NCBI GenBank assembly: GCA_028583405.1
Contig: CM053253.1
Span: 274,230-338,229, forward strand
Direction: 5' to 3'
DNA length: 64,000 nt
Origin: Pogonophryne albipinna
Taxonomy: Eukaryota; Chordata; Actinopteri; Perciformes; Artedidraconidae
The position numbers and the translations under genes are program-made. Numbering within the stretch: position 1 is the stretch's first letter; each line of letters opens with the position of its first letter. The notes under the pieces are model-generated. The model was not told the DNA's origin and did not search any database. It saw only the letters and a list, made by a program, of their open reading frames with translations. Shown in pieces: positions 35,687 through 49,000 of the stretch.

Positions 35687-35897
35687 CATTCTAGCCAGCG
35701 TCAGTTGATTCCGTCTTCAGTAACCCATACACTTAAGAAGACTAAGACTGCCAGAAGTCTGTCTGCTTAATATAAAGTGTGGAATCCTTCCTGAGAAGCT
35801 TGACGGTAAGATCTTCTTTTGTCAAACACAGAAAAGGGAAAATATCATAACAAACATAAAGAAAGCTAACCAGCTTAATGTTTGGTAAGCTATCTAG

Positions 35898-36490
35898 CTA
35901 AGTTTAGCTCAAGTTTAACTGTCAGTTTGTTCCAACTGCCAATCAAAATTAAATTGTAGTAATTATAGACTTTGCATATAAATGTTTCTAATTGTGTCCC
36001 ATATTTTATTATCAGGTAAACTTAATGAATTAAACAGAACATTGTAGATCAATTTCCTTAAATATATTTTGTTTATATCTTAAGCTAAGTTGAAGTTTAA
36101 CTGTCAGTTTGTTCCAACTGCCAATCAAAATTAAATTGTAGTAATTAGAGACTTTGCGTATAAATGTTTTCTAATTGTGTCCCATATTTTATTATCAGGT
36201 AAACTTAATGAACGTAACAGAAAATTGTAGATACATTTACCTTAAATATATTTTGTTTATATCAATGAAAGTTAAGCTAGCTAGCTAGCTAGCTAAGTTT
36301 AGCTTGAGTTTATCTTGAGTTTAGCTGTCAGTTTATTCCAACTGCCAATCAATCTTAAATTGTAGTAATTATAGACTTTGCATATAAATGTTTTTAATTG
36401 TGTCCTATATTTTATTTTCAGGGAAACTTAATGAATTTAACAGAAAATTGTAGAACAATTTACCTTTTAATATATTCTGTTTGTATCAAT
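35898..36490. repeat. Three tandem ~180-225-bp AT-rich repeats
   Basis: Repeats share TTTAACTGTCAGTTTGTTCC, AATTGTAGTAATTATAGAC and TTATTATCAGGTAAACTTAA. Landmarks recur at 35921, 36103 and 36327. No coding or RNA feature is recognised. Confidence 0.85.
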
Positions 36491-36998
36491 GTTAGCACTA
36501 GCGCTCCCCTCCACAGCTGAAACCAACTTGATAGCCGAATGCTGAAGTGAGGAAATTAATCATACTTAAGATAGTTTTATATCTGTTTTATATGTTAACA
36601 ATAAAGACATGGCAAACATTATTATTAATGTAGACTCTAAGACTGAAGGAAAATAAGCAGTGTAGTAATATTGAATGTGATATTTCTATCTGCAGACTAT
36701 GAAATTCCATCTGGAGCAACAAGATGGAACCACCAGCTGCTAAGCCGGACATACTAAACAGCAAAAACTGTATCATTCGTTTGAAACCACTATTGCAAAA
36801 ACATAGGCCCTTTGTGAAAAATCCAACATTTGAGGAAAGGAATCTACCCATGAAAAGGCCTTCCATGCACCAATAAAGGAAATGTATCAGACATTGTTAT
36901 CTCAGGATATGACCGTTACATCTCTGAGTTCCCTCACAGAATTGTATTTCAACAACCTCCAAATGCTCTCCACTGACACATCTAATTATCCTAATAAT
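36491..36998 (+). other. No firm gene; weak exon-like stretch
   Basis: After CTATCTGCAG (acceptor-like, ending 36694) a 50-codon frame from ATG 36724 to TAA 36874 begins MEPPAAKPDILNSKNC. It has no recognisable domain and no copy elsewhere in the window. It may be a real small exon, a transposon scrap or chance. Confidence 0.15.
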
Positions 36999-38180
36999 CT
37001 AATCTAATCTAATAATCCTATTATCCTGTCTCTTCTCCTTCACGTTTTCATTCTCTGCTAGTAACTGCTGTTTTTGCTGCCTATGGATATCACTGAGATG
37101 CTCCCCACTATGTACTGCTGCAAGTGTCCTTCCTAACATACCTGCCTTCTCTTTATCTGTCACTGCCAGCCTCTCCCCATCAACCAAAGCTGGCATTTTA
37201 ATGGATTTCCTTTTCCCACTCATCTGCTTAAACATGGACCAGACATCACCTAATGTTACTCCTCTGCCAATGGTAGAACACAATTCTCTCCATGTTCTCT
37301 TTTGTGTGTATTTTACTGTCCTTCGAGCAGCTGCCCTTTTCCTTTGATACTCTATAACATTATTTTGTGTCATGTTTCTTTAATTCTCTAAATGCATCGT
37401 TTCGCTCTTTAGTAGCCCTGCTGCATTCCTCATTCCACCATGGCACCACTTTCTTCCTACCCTTGGTTGTTGTTTTGGGTATACTGTTCTCTGCTGCATT
37501 TAGTACATGTTGCGTTATGTGGCTTGTAATGACCTCTATGCTTCCCTCTGATGTTAGCAGGTGTACCGACTCCTCACACCATATCCTACATTTCCCCCAA
37601 TCAGCTTTAGCAAAGCACCACCTGGTTATTACACCTCCTTCCTGCATATATACATTATTATTCATTTTAGGAAGCATTGGATAATGGTCACATCCTACAG
37701 TGGAGTTATTCAAAACAAACCATTCGCATGAACCAAACAGTTTGACACTAATGTCAGATCCAGGCATGAGACTTTCCCCCTGTGAACATCTACTCTTGTG
37801 CCATGTCCATCATTAAGGCATACTAGTGTTCTTTCCTCCAGCATTTCTTCCACTATATTTCCATTACTGTCTGTATGGTTGCTGCCCCATAGACTGTTGT
37901 GTGCATTGAAATCACCACACCAAACTTCCTTCCTATGTTTATTGCCTGCTATTTCTTTAAATATATCAGTGGTTAGATTTTTACATGGGTTGTATAAATT
38001 GATTATCCGAATGTTATCTTGTTTCCTAGGGTTGCAGATGTCCACTATAATACAGTCTATATCATCAGGAGATTGCACCTCCCTAAATGCCACACCATCT
38101 TTGAGAAATGACTGCACGACTTCAGGTCTGCGATGTGGACAGTACACCTCAAATACATCACTACACAACCTGGGGTATTT
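36999..38180 (-). pseudogene. I/Nimb-type LINE endonuclease and linker, truncated
   Basis: The minus strand reads an endonuclease with INLYNPCKN, WCGDFNAHNSLWGS (catalytic GDFN) and LDLTLVS, then a stop/shift near 37760. After PWWNEECSRATKERNDAFRE comes a shift near 37365, and it ends in the pre-RT segment [17 protein letters not shown] at about 37010. The RT itself is missing. The last 60 bases duplicate the start of the fragment at 19388. It lies directly beside block P. Confidence 0.85.
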
Positions 38181-39630
38181 GAAGATAAGGGAATGACATG
38201 TTTATAATATGCTGCAAAACACACCAACTATGCAGGGTTACGAGTCTGTTTCTAAGGCCATTTTATTTTTGGTAGTCTGATCATTTCAACAAGAGAATAG
38301 AATCAAACTGAAAACATCGTAAATATGTTCCAGATACATGAAGCATGTGAACAGTGAAACTCGCTCATGGACTTTAAGGTGAATACTTTAAGAAAAGGTT
38401 TTCCCACACCCTTTGTAGGAGCCATTTTATGGGTGTTGTTGGTGTCTCAGTTTACCTTATTTATATGAATAGTGCAATATTATTTTTGAACACTTGGTGG
38501 CGGGGTGTATAAAAGGGGTCATAGGTGACAGGAGAGGAAGAGGACACAGGAGGAAGAGCATACCGATTCTACCAGACGGCCAGCCCAGCCCCAGCAGATG
38601 CTCATACTACAACCATTGACACTGTGTACTTAAACCTTGGTATGTAAAGCAATAAAACATCATTCTAAAACTGCAGATAAAGACCGGAACTTCATATGTT
38701 TGTGTCTGCGTCAGGATCACTCTAAACCAGTGTTTCTCAAACTTTTTCATTCCAATAAAAAAAACACTCGCGGACCACCTAATTCCACAAATATCCCAAA
38801 ACACATCGTTTTTTATAAATCGCCTGAAAATGGTACAAACAAGTGGCAACATGTGTGATGAAGGTGTTTATCTGGGCTATATCATGCAATCGAAAGTGAA
38901 ACTTAAGCTCGTTCCATTGCGGCGATATTCCCGCGAGAGTGCGAAAAACTTAAATAAATGTATTTATTTCAAATGTGAAATTTTACCAATATACTCACGG
39001 ACCACTAGGGGGCGCTCACGGACCACCAGTGGTCCGCGGACCACACTTTTGAGAAGCACTGCTCTAAACCCTCCTGTGAAGTAATGGCAAAAAGATATAG
39101 GACACTGGAACATTTAAACTGCCATTACATTAAGTCGAATCGTACTCTATGAGTGAAACTGGACAATATAAGAAACATATCGCATTGGATTAAGGATCGT
39201 TTTCACGGGACAAACAATTGGATTACTTCACAACCAACACCGTCATCCCGAATCAGCTGGACAACACGCCACAATCAGCTGGAGATTGTCACCACCTGCG
39301 CTCATCAAGACGGTGAAAGGAGAGGCCGAGAGCCAAGGCTGGGAAAGCGGCCGGGTATGAGCAGCATTAAAACTGGATCGTATATTGGAATCATAAGCTG
39401 CATCGGACAATGGCTTGGATTTAATGCTGCAATAATGTCAGCTGTTTGAAACAGCTGTCGGCAGACGGACAGTCAGAAAACGAAACTTAAAGGAACAGTG
39501 AACATTATGCATGTCAATTCTGATGTTATGTCAACAGATGGCGCTGTTGGGATGGGATCTGTAATGGAAAAAAGGATTACCCAACACAAGGCCAATAGAG
39601 TGGCAAAGTCCCTCCCCTTCCGGTGGAGCT
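38181..39630 (-). repeat. Block P, minus-arm copy: LTR-like part
   Basis: Inverted match of 16570-17640, continuing further left (38181-38430) than the plus-strand copy. Read on the plus strand it has TATAAAAGG at 38508-38516 and AATAAA at 38651-38656 with about 140 bp between, an LTR-like promoter and polyadenylation arrangement. I cannot assign termini or a family. It carries one clean hAT insertion. Confidence 0.6.
38728..39061. mobile_element. Non-autonomous hAT element with perfect 8-bp duplication
   Basis: 334 bp, starting CAGTGTTTCTCAAACTTTT and ending AAGTGTGG-type complement TTTTGAGAAGCACTG. The target duplication CTCTAAAC is at 38720-38727 and 39062-39069. The homologous block at about 17335-17352 (inverted) shows one CTCTAAAC-equivalent and no insertion. 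No coding. Confidence 0.93.
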
Positions 39631-40847
39631 CCATGGGACCTTATTTCAAAAAAATTATGTATTGAAGTCAATGGAGAGACAAAGATTATCTTTCGATCCC
39701 GTTTGAATTTGAGTTTTTCAGTCGGTGGCTTCTGATCTGGTTTCATTGTCTTGTGTATTACATTTGTTTCATGTCCTGTCTGTTTTTATGTATTTATGCT
39801 ATGTTTTTATACAGTTGTTGATGTACAGCACTTTGTTCAACTCTGTTGTTTTTAAATGTGCTATATAAATAAAATGGATTGGATTGGATTGGATTGAATT
39901 GTGCCACGAATTACACATAAGATGTTTGTCAATTTAAAAGATAATTTTGCAAGTCAAAAAAAAAAAATGTCGTAAAACTGTGAAAACATTTGTTTGTGTG
40001 AAACGCTCAATGAACTACATCTCTGGTCTCGCAGAACAACACACGTCACCAAGATGGCCGTCACTACTGTCTTGTCAACAAAAGGATTGACTACCCTCAC
40101 TATCACCACAATGAAACACGTCCAGAAGAATGTCATGCAAAGCTGCCTGCCTTCCTTTGATTCTCTCTGAACTGCCTGGTCTATTTAATGTTTAATGTCA
40201 ACCATTTGTGCAGATAGCATGAAGTAGAACAGATCGCAGATGCTAATGTAGCGTTAGCATTTCTCCCTCGGGCTTAAATGGTGTATTATAGAATGATCAG
40301 ACCGGTGACAGTGCTCTTCAAAGGGTTCACGAAATATGACTACTACTCTTACTGTTTAACATGTTGGGTTACTTAATGCTACTTCATGTTAAGGCTAATA
40401 AAAATGACAAGGCTGTAATGCTAACTAACATGCTAGCTAATAGCTAGGTAGCTAACTTGATCCAGCCACTCCTGGTCCTTTCATCAGACGGGAAGCGAAA
40501 GAACGAGCAAGACCCATTGCTGGTATGATAACAACCTGGTACTAAGCACACGGGCATCTTGTTAAAGTTATCTTATCTTATCTTAGCTGTCTCTTAGTGG
40601 AGGAAAACAATTGTGACATCACTTAGGCGACTCTGGGATTAGTAGTCTTTGTAGTTGCGTATTTTTCATAGTCTTATATTTCAACAGTTTTACGACAAAT
40701 TGTGACTTTTTTTGACATGGAAATTATTTTTTAAGATTGACAAACATCATATGTGTAATTTATGGCACTATTCAAACGGGATCGAAAGATACGTTTTCTC
40801 TCTCCATTGACTTCAATACATTATTTTTCCGAAATAAGGTCCCATGG
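39631..40847. mobile_element. Foldback-type element with ~165-bp inverted repeats
   Basis: Starts CCATGGGACCTTATTTC and ends GAAATAAGGTCCCATGG. The right repeat (40683-40847) pairs with the left repeat (39631-39990), which is itself split by an L2-type tail. The inverted repeats share TTCGATCCCGTTTGAAT and GTCGTAAAACTGT. No transposase is seen and no target duplication identified. A degraded copy is in 15691-16800 and a short piece at 51703-51729. Confidence 0.75.
39710..39893 (+). mobile_element. L2-type LINE/SINE 3' tail insertion
   Basis: 184 bp with GATGTACAGCACTTTGTTC, GTGCTATATAAATAAAA and (GGATT)n at its 3' end. TTGAATT flanks it on both sides (39703-39709, 39894-39900), a probable target duplication that partly overlaps the tail repeat. 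The plus-strand copy of block P lacks it. Confidence 0.8.
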
Positions 40848-40954
40848 ACCGGAAGTAGATGGGCGTGAGTTAGATCTATAGATGGGAATTGTTTATTGTA
40901 AACTGTGAAAAAAACAAAATATGCTTAATTGCGGCTCCTACACTCTTAAAAGCA

Positions 40955-41736
<782 letters not shown>

Positions 41737-41818
41737 CTAGAGCAGACGGACAGAGAAAGAGAGAAAGTCAATCTAAAAAGCATAAATACACAAGTTAACA
41801 CAATAAAAACTCACTTAA

Positions 41819-42756
41819 AGTGGACCCATCATGCTATATTTGAACAATATATTGTAGGGCCATACCTATATAAAGTATATAAATATAGTATTTTTTTCAA
41901 AATACCAAAAAGATCCTGCATTTTAGCCACGCCTCATTTCACTCCATTTGCTCTTTCCAGCGCTGTTTTTGCAGGGGGCAGATTCTGTGAGCTGCAGCTG
42001 ACCACGCCCCCTGCAGGAGAGGGGAGCATGCTCTGAGATCAGCTGCTGGGCTGCAGCGGGGAGAAGAGGGGGAGAAAAAGAGATCTCCGTCCACCGTGTT
42101 TTATTCTTATAGAAGTAAGAAGAGAAGTAATGGGGCAGAAACCCTCCTTTTTACGCAGCGGTCCAGACATAGACATCAAACGGCGACACATATTCAGTGT
42201 GCAGTTCCTTTGGCATTAGGGCAGGGATATCTAGATACTTCCCAAGGTTTGACATCATGAAGTGTGCTACTTTTAAAGCAAGGAGCGATGTTTTCAAATC
42301 TGTAATCGTTAGTTCAAACAGTAACAACGGACAATTTTTCTTACCGGATGCATGTCTATTTAAATCAATACATACAACTATAGAAAAAGAGCCACAGCGG
42401 AGAATAAACAGAAGTGCAACCATGGCAACCATGCAAGGGAAGTCTTCTTCGCTGCTTTTGTGGCAGACTACAGCGCCACTTACAGGCCTGGCATATGTAC
42501 TACAGCATCTCCAGCGCTTTCGAGCGGCGATGGTCGGCCGTGGCCCAACCTCTCATTCCCCTGATAGGTGGAGAGTTGACCAAAGCCGTAGCGCCACTTT
42601 ACTGACGTCAGTAAAGTATTCAAATCTGGATCAGTCTGTATCAGATCCGTTAAAATAGAGAGGGTTGTGTTTTCTGACACAGTTCCCTGGAACACCGGGG
42701 ACACATGTTCATGTATAAAAGACGTACGAAAGTGCATTTTGCATGATAGGTCCCCT
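41819..42756 (-). mobile_element. TTAA-flanked DNA transposon (Kolobok-like?), intact 938-bp copy
   Basis: The plus strand begins AGTGGACCCATCATGC and ends GCATGATAGGTCCCCT, with TTAA at 41815-41818 and 42757-42760. The same element, invaded, is at 11400-18006. It lies in the same position just upstream of the ZNF exon, so it predates the gene duplication. No transposase frame. Confidence 0.75.
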
Positions 42757-42855
42757 TTAATATAAACCTTGAGTTAACAAAATACTACTTATCAACTGTT
42801 TGTGTTTATTATATTTGATACAGTAATACAGCAATATTCTAACCAAAGTATATAC

Positions 42856-43628
<773 letters not shown>

Positions 43629-43635
43629 GTATACA

Positions 43636-44190
43636 GGAGACAGAGGGAGACGGCATCCTGTCACTGTGAGTCTCAGTATGCTCCGTTCCTCTTGTGTTTT
43701 GTTTTTTTGGTCTAATTATTGTCTAAACTTAAATTAGTTCATGAGAACCTTTTCACCCCCTTTTCCGTCCCTGCTAGAGAGCAGGGACTTTCGTGGGAGA
43801 AAAAGGTTCCTATGTCTGATTGGCTGGGCGGATTGCAAACCACGCCCCGTAAAACTCCCAAAAAGTTGTGTGAAGCCGCCATTTTATTATCCTCGCATTA
43901 GCATTATTAGCATTAGCCCAGCGTAGAAACGCAGAGAGACTAACTTATGGCAACACAAAATAAAACATGGGAGCGGTGGAGATGAGGAGGTGTCGGCGTT
44001 CTGGCGATTTACTCGGAAGGCTTCAGTAGAAGCTGCTGGGAGTCCCAGCAGCTTCTACTGAAGCCTTCCCCAACTCCGGGGACTTCCGGCCGGGGACTTT
44101 GGGCGGCAGTATACGCCGTGAAGTGGTTTGCGGCCTGCCAGTAAACCCAAAGCAGAAGAAGAAGAAGTGACGTCAGCGGCTTCATTTGCC
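43636..44190. mobile_element. Non-coding repeat with long perfect hairpin and (GAA)n tail
   Basis: No gene. It contains AGTTCATGAGAACCTTTTC (43736) and, at the far side, TTCTCATGAACCTTTGTGGG (44209), possibly the two ends of a small element. Between them are the 55-bp palindrome at 44015-44069 and the tail GGCGGCAGTATACGCC..CAGAAGAAGAAGAAG (44104-44167), which resembles the 3' tail of the I-type LINE at 53810-53880. Confidence 0.5.
44015..44069. repeat. Perfect 27-bp inverted repeat with 1-base spacer
   Basis: GGAAGGCTTCAGTAGAAGCT... (44015-44041), one G, then its exact reverse complement (44043-44069). It would form a full hairpin in RNA or a cruciform in DNA. Confidence 0.97.
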
Positions 44191-45484
44191 TAATCCTCAT
44201 GATCTAAGTTCTCATGAACCTTTGTGGGAAAAGTACTGCGGTGTGAATGCGCCTTTTGAAGTACCCGGATTCACCCTTGTTCGAGCAGACAGGGATGCGA
44301 ACTCGGGGAAAACCAGAGGAGGCGGTATTTGTGTGTATATTAATGATCTGTGGTATAGATCATACTCACTAAAATGTAAACCCTGCAATCCCAACGTAGA
44401 AATTCTCGGCATGACGTTAAGACCCTTTTATCTGCCTATAGAATTCGGGTGTATTTTACTGTTTGTTGTTTACGTGCCTCCCAGCGGCAGAGGACACTGT
44501 GTTCACGAGCTGCAACTCAGCCACCCCGATGCACCGGCAATAGTGCTCGGGGACATGAAGCAATGTCACCTGGAGACTGTGTTACCTGGGTTCCAGCAGT
44601 ATGTTAGGGATCACAGCAGGAAAGACAATATCCTGGACAAATGCTTTGTTAATGATAAAGAAGCCTCTGTGTCTAAATACAGACCACCAATACTGAACTC
44701 TGATCATAATGTTGTGAATATGATACCACTGTATAAGACCAAACTCAAGGGAACCAGAAAATAAAGTAATAAGGACATGGACAAATGAAAGTAGGGAACA
44801 GTTGAAAGCCTGTTCTGATTGGACAGATTGGGACATTTTTCAGGAAGGTTCACCAGATGAAATTACTACTGTTACCAAAGACTATATTAACTTCTGTGTT
44901 CCCACTAAAGAAATACAAATCTATCCAAGTAATAAATCATATGTGACTAAGGACATTACAATAAGTTATAAAAAACAGGAAAATAGCTTTCAAAAACAAA
45001 GACTATGGAGCACTTGAACAGACAGAGAAAGAACTGAAAGTCAAATTGAGGGAATCAAAACACACAGAGAGCTTTTGGGAAATGCTTTTAAAGCCAAAGA
45101 CCCCAAAAAAGTGTGGGACACCATGAGAACCGTGACAGGAATGACCTCTTCAGCTAAACCTATTGTGACGGACAAGACATACTTGATCCATACCAATTTG
45201 CCTATAAGCAAGGGGGTGGTACTGTTGCTGCTCTGGTTCACATCATCACTAAACATTTAGATAAACGTCACACCTATGCAAGAGCCCTCTTCCTAGACTT
45301 CTCAGCAGCAACACAACACAAGCAGACATCTTGGTGTCAAGAATGGCCAAAATGGAAGTAAATCCATACCTGATTTACTGGTATGCCGCTTTCCTCACCA
45401 GTAGAGAGCAAATTGACCAAACCCTGTCATCGGCCATCACAACCAATGTAGGGGCCCTCCAGGGCTGCGGGAGTTCAGCTGTGC
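44186..45484 (+). pseudogene. LINE endonuclease/pre-RT fragment (jockey-like), broken
   Basis: The endonuclease frame at 44186-44764 has VPGFTLVRADRDANSGK, GGGICVYIND, VYVPPSGRG and the NSDHNVV active-site block. The usual GDFN box is altered to GDMKQ. The linker continues at 44763-45017 (IRTWTNESREQLKAC, CVPTKEIQIYPSNKSYVTKD), and an RT start with ADILVSRMAKMEVNPYLIYW and VGALQGCGSSAVL is near 45320-45480. Multiple frame breaks. From about 44715 on it is part of the left palindrome arm; the partner is 60500-61260. Confidence 0.8.
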
Positions 45485-45633
45485 TCTTAGCTTCTTTTGA
45501 TGACTTTACTGAACTGCTGTCTATAGTGTGTTTTTACTTTGACCGTCTAGTCATTGTTGGTGATTTTAACATCCATGTTGACAACCCCCAGGACAGAGGG
45601 GCTAAAGAACTGTTTTGTGTTCTTGATAACTAT
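45485..45633 (+). mobile_element. L2 LINE endonuclease fragment, 5' piece
   Basis: Reads FDDFTELLSI, VIVGDFNIHVDNPQDRGAKE and VLDNYG, a typical fish L2 endonuclease. It is split after CTATGG by Rex1 and resumes at 47923. Confidence 0.85.
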
Positions 45634-47922
45634 GGTGGGGACCCTCTCATGACATCCAACTATAGGCCCATCAGTATCTTACCCATAGTATCCAAGGTAT
45701 TTGAGAAATTGATTGCCAAACAAATCATCAATCTCAACAACAGCTCCTTTCCACTGCATCCAATGCAATTTGGATTCAGGGCTAATCACTCAACAGAAAC
45801 AGCGACATGCTTCTTCGTGGAGAAAGTTAAGGCATCAATGGACAGGGGTGGGGTTGTGGGGGCCATGTTCCTTGACTTACGGAAAGCTTTTGACACTGTT
45901 AATCACAACACCTTATTGCAAACAATACTCAACTTAAATGTTTCTATAGAATTCACCAACCTCTTTAATTCGTATCTTTCATCCCGCTCCCAATGTGTTC
46001 AAATTGAGAACCATAAGTCTAGTGCACTATGTTTGTCAACTGGAGTACCGCAGGGCTCTGTATTGGGCCCAATCCTGTTTAGTATTGTTACGGCTGCTGC
46101 CTTCCGCGTCGTCTTTATTGTGTTAATCTATGTTGTATGTAAATGAGCAGTACGATTGCCCTGACGTCATTGGCTGCCATCTCCTGGTCCGCCCCCTGAG
46201 GATTGTGATTGGAGCACGCCGGGCCCGACGCAATCCAATCGCAGCGCACAGCCGGCGCGCACCTGCTGGAGATTACTTCAAAGCCTGGGGACAATCATCA
46301 CTCTGGAGGCTCTGTGATGTGGACAGACGCCTCTCGCTACTTGGTCCTTAGACAGATCTGTTAAACTTGTGTGCCCATCTCCGTGTGATATTGTGTGTTA
46401 GTAGTGTCTAGAGTAGCTTAGTTAGAGGTTAGAGTAGTTTAGGATTTTGTGAATGTTGCCTTTAGTTTAGCTGTGTTTTTGTATAGATTATTTGTGTTAG
46501 TTATACCACTTTTAAAGTGAGGTTTTTTTTAGTTTCTTATTTAGTGCAATAGTGTTTATTTCCTTGTATGCAAGTAGACTCCTTTTGTTAGAGTCCTCCC
46601 TTTGTTTGGTTATTTGTCAACCTGTGCCCTTTTGTTTGTTCCAGACTGCATGCCTGCATTTTTGTTTACCTCTGCTATTTAAAATAAACCCATTTATAAT
46701 TATTACCAATTCCATTCTGGTGTATGTTGATTTCCTCAACCCCAGAGGGGGACGTAACAAGTATGTACATAAATGACCTGCATTCTGTGTGTGGAGAATG
46801 TGATGTATTAATGTATGCTGATGATACAGTTGTTTTTACTCATGGCAAAACCGCAGAAGAGGCTGCTACCAAGGTCACTGATGTGTTGGAGAATATTACA
46901 TCCTGGCTTAACAATAATTGTTTGCAACCAAATGTCTCAGACAGTGTGTATGTTCTTCTCCAAGGGCCACAGCATTATAACAGAACAAGATGTTTTCTTT
47001 TCTGGAAGGAGACTTCAGGTTGTCTCTGAGTACAAGTACTTAGGAGTACATATTGACACAAACCTCAATTTTAAAGCCCATATCAAAAAGGTCTGCAATA
47101 AAGTAAAGTGCAATCTGTCAAATTACAGATACATTAGAAACTTCCTATCATCTGCAGCAGCTAAGCTATACCTTCACTCAATGGTCCTCTCCCACATCTA
47201 CTACTGTCTGATCAGCTGGTCTAATGCACACTCTACAGCTCTAAGGCCACTGGAATCACTGTATAAACAAGCACTCAAAACACGAGACAAAATGCTATTC
47301 CGGTATCATCATTGTCACATGTTAAAAAGTATAATCTGTTCAGCTGTGAAAATCTCATAGTTTACAAAAACATCTGCTTAGTTTATAAGATCACTCGTGG
47401 GTTGGCTCCTCCTCCTCTGGCTGCATCAGCCTAAAGTCCACCTCAACCAGGGCTACTAGAGGTGCGGCTAGGGGAGACTGCACCATCCCATTTAGGAAGA
47501 GCGCATTCAGCCAGGCTGTCTTTCATTCCACGCATCCCATCAATGGAATTCAATACCACAACCAATAAGAGAGTCCTCATCCTACTACACATTCAAGCAC
47601 GGTGTTAAAAAGTGGCTCATTAATAATCAACAGTGTCAGCACTGATGTGTGGGTGTAGGTGTGTGTATGAGTGCGTATTGTACATTTTTTATTTATTATC
47701 ATGACTTGCTCTCATCTGTATTCAGTGATGTCATCTATTGTAAATATGTACAATGGTATAACAATGTTGTGGTATTTTTATTATTGCTTTTAGGATGTCA
47801 ATCACCATCTGGCAAAGGGACTATCGGTGAAAACTAGCCTTTTGGCTAATTGAGTACTTTTACATGTTTTTAATATGTTGATTAATGTACACTGTCCCTT
47901 GTTTTAAATAAATCAATTCAAA
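45634..47922 (+). mobile_element. Rex1 LINE, 5'-truncated, nested in L2
   Basis: The RT reads SNYRPISILPIVSKVFEKLI, MFLDLRKAFDTVNH, STGVPQGSVLGPILFSI, then after the solo LTR YIND..YADDTVVF and EYKYLGVHIDTNL. The 3' UTR ends with GGGACTATCGGTGAAAACTAGCC, TTAATGTACACTGTCCC and AATAAATC, a layout I associate with Rex1. Frameshifts occur near 46960 and 47280. The inverted partner is 58544-60322. Confidence 0.85.
46086..46759. repeat. Solo LTR in Rex1 (left arm)
   Basis: 674 bp, starting TGTTACGGCTGCTGCC and ending GGGGGACGTAACA. The target duplication AGTAT is at 46081-46085 and 46760-46764. It interrupts the Rex1 RT between ILFSI and YIND. The size and 5-bp duplication fit a Ty3/Gypsy LTR. AATAAACCC near 46684 may be the polyadenylation signal. 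The partner at 59193-59874 has the same site. Confidence 0.93.
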
Positions 47923-48522
47923 GGACTGACTCAGCATGTGACGGAGCCCACGCACAATAAGGGGCACACTCTGGACTTAATGATCTCAAAGGGTCTGAAT
48001 ATCTCTGAGGTTGTGGTGACTGATGTTGCGCTCTCTGATCATTCCTTTGAGAGCTCCATTTCTGTTCACACAAATGTTCAGAAAGAGGTAACCACAAAGC
48101 GATATTTAACTGAAAACACTAGGGAAATGTTTACTCAGAATGTTTCTTCCACACTTGCCCCTGCTAACATCTCAGTAAATGAGCTAGTAGATCATTTTAA
48201 TTCAAAAATAAAAATGTTATAGATGCCATTGCTCCAACTAAGGTAAAGGAAGTGACTGGCAAGAAAAGATCTCCATGGAGAAAGGCCATGACCGTGAGAG
48301 CAGAAAAAAGAGAGTGTCGAAAAGCTGAACGTAGGTGGAGAAAAACAAATCTCCAGGTTCACTTTGAAATCTATAAAAGAGAGACTTGGCTTTTATCATT
48401 TGGAATTGTAAATTGCACGACAGTCTTTCTTCTCTGACATCATTGCCAAAAACAAAAACAATGCACGTGCCTTGTTTGCTACCGTCGACAGACTAACAAA
48501 CCCCACAGTGTCAGTATCCCCC
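47923..48522 (+). pseudogene. L2 endonuclease fragment, 3' piece
   Basis: Resumes HNKGHTLDLMISKGLNISEV and VVTDVALSDHS (active site SDH), then the linker KSPWRKAMTVRAEKRECRKAE-like block with a frame break near 48220. It ends at ..CAGTGTCAGTATCC where unrelated sequence starts. The right arm continues this L2 further (58000-56950). Confidence 0.82.
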
Positions 48523-49000
48523 CCCAGGGGTAGACATTAAGGGTAAAATGCCACTGGCCCTCCGGGCCGGTGGAATTGTATTATCACTGGCCCCACCATT
48601 GTAACCACCGGCCCGGAGCATTCGCCCACCAAAAAAAAAATCGACTAATGATGAAGAAAATGAACACATTGTTGCAATAGTAATTTATGCACCAACTACA
48701 TTACTACTTGTACTACAACATTTGAATCATCAGTTCTTCCTCATTTTCCTCAATTGTTCATATTTGGTTTATTAAAATAATGATATTGTGGTCATTGTTA
48801 AAAAATGTCTGCCATTATGAGTATTATTATTTTTATAATGCACTTTCTGCCTTCCTGTCATTAGGAGTTAGAAATGTAATGGCTATGTAATTGATTTGAT
48901 TAGAACCTTCATTATCCTAAACTGCTGGGACATTTCGCCAATACCTTTATATTTTCTACTCTTCACTTACTTGTCAGCATAGGTCGGCATTGATGTACAG
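48523..49000. mobile_element. Unidentified repeat with GC-rich stem
   Basis: Starts near CAGGGGTAGACATTAAGGG. It holds a 12-bp perfect stem CCGGGCCGGTGG (48562-48573) / CCACCGGCCCGG (48605-48616) and CCACTGGCCC/GGCCAGT-type words, then AT-rich sequence. No gene. It is probably a hAT-type non-autonomous element cut at the right. Confidence 0.4.
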
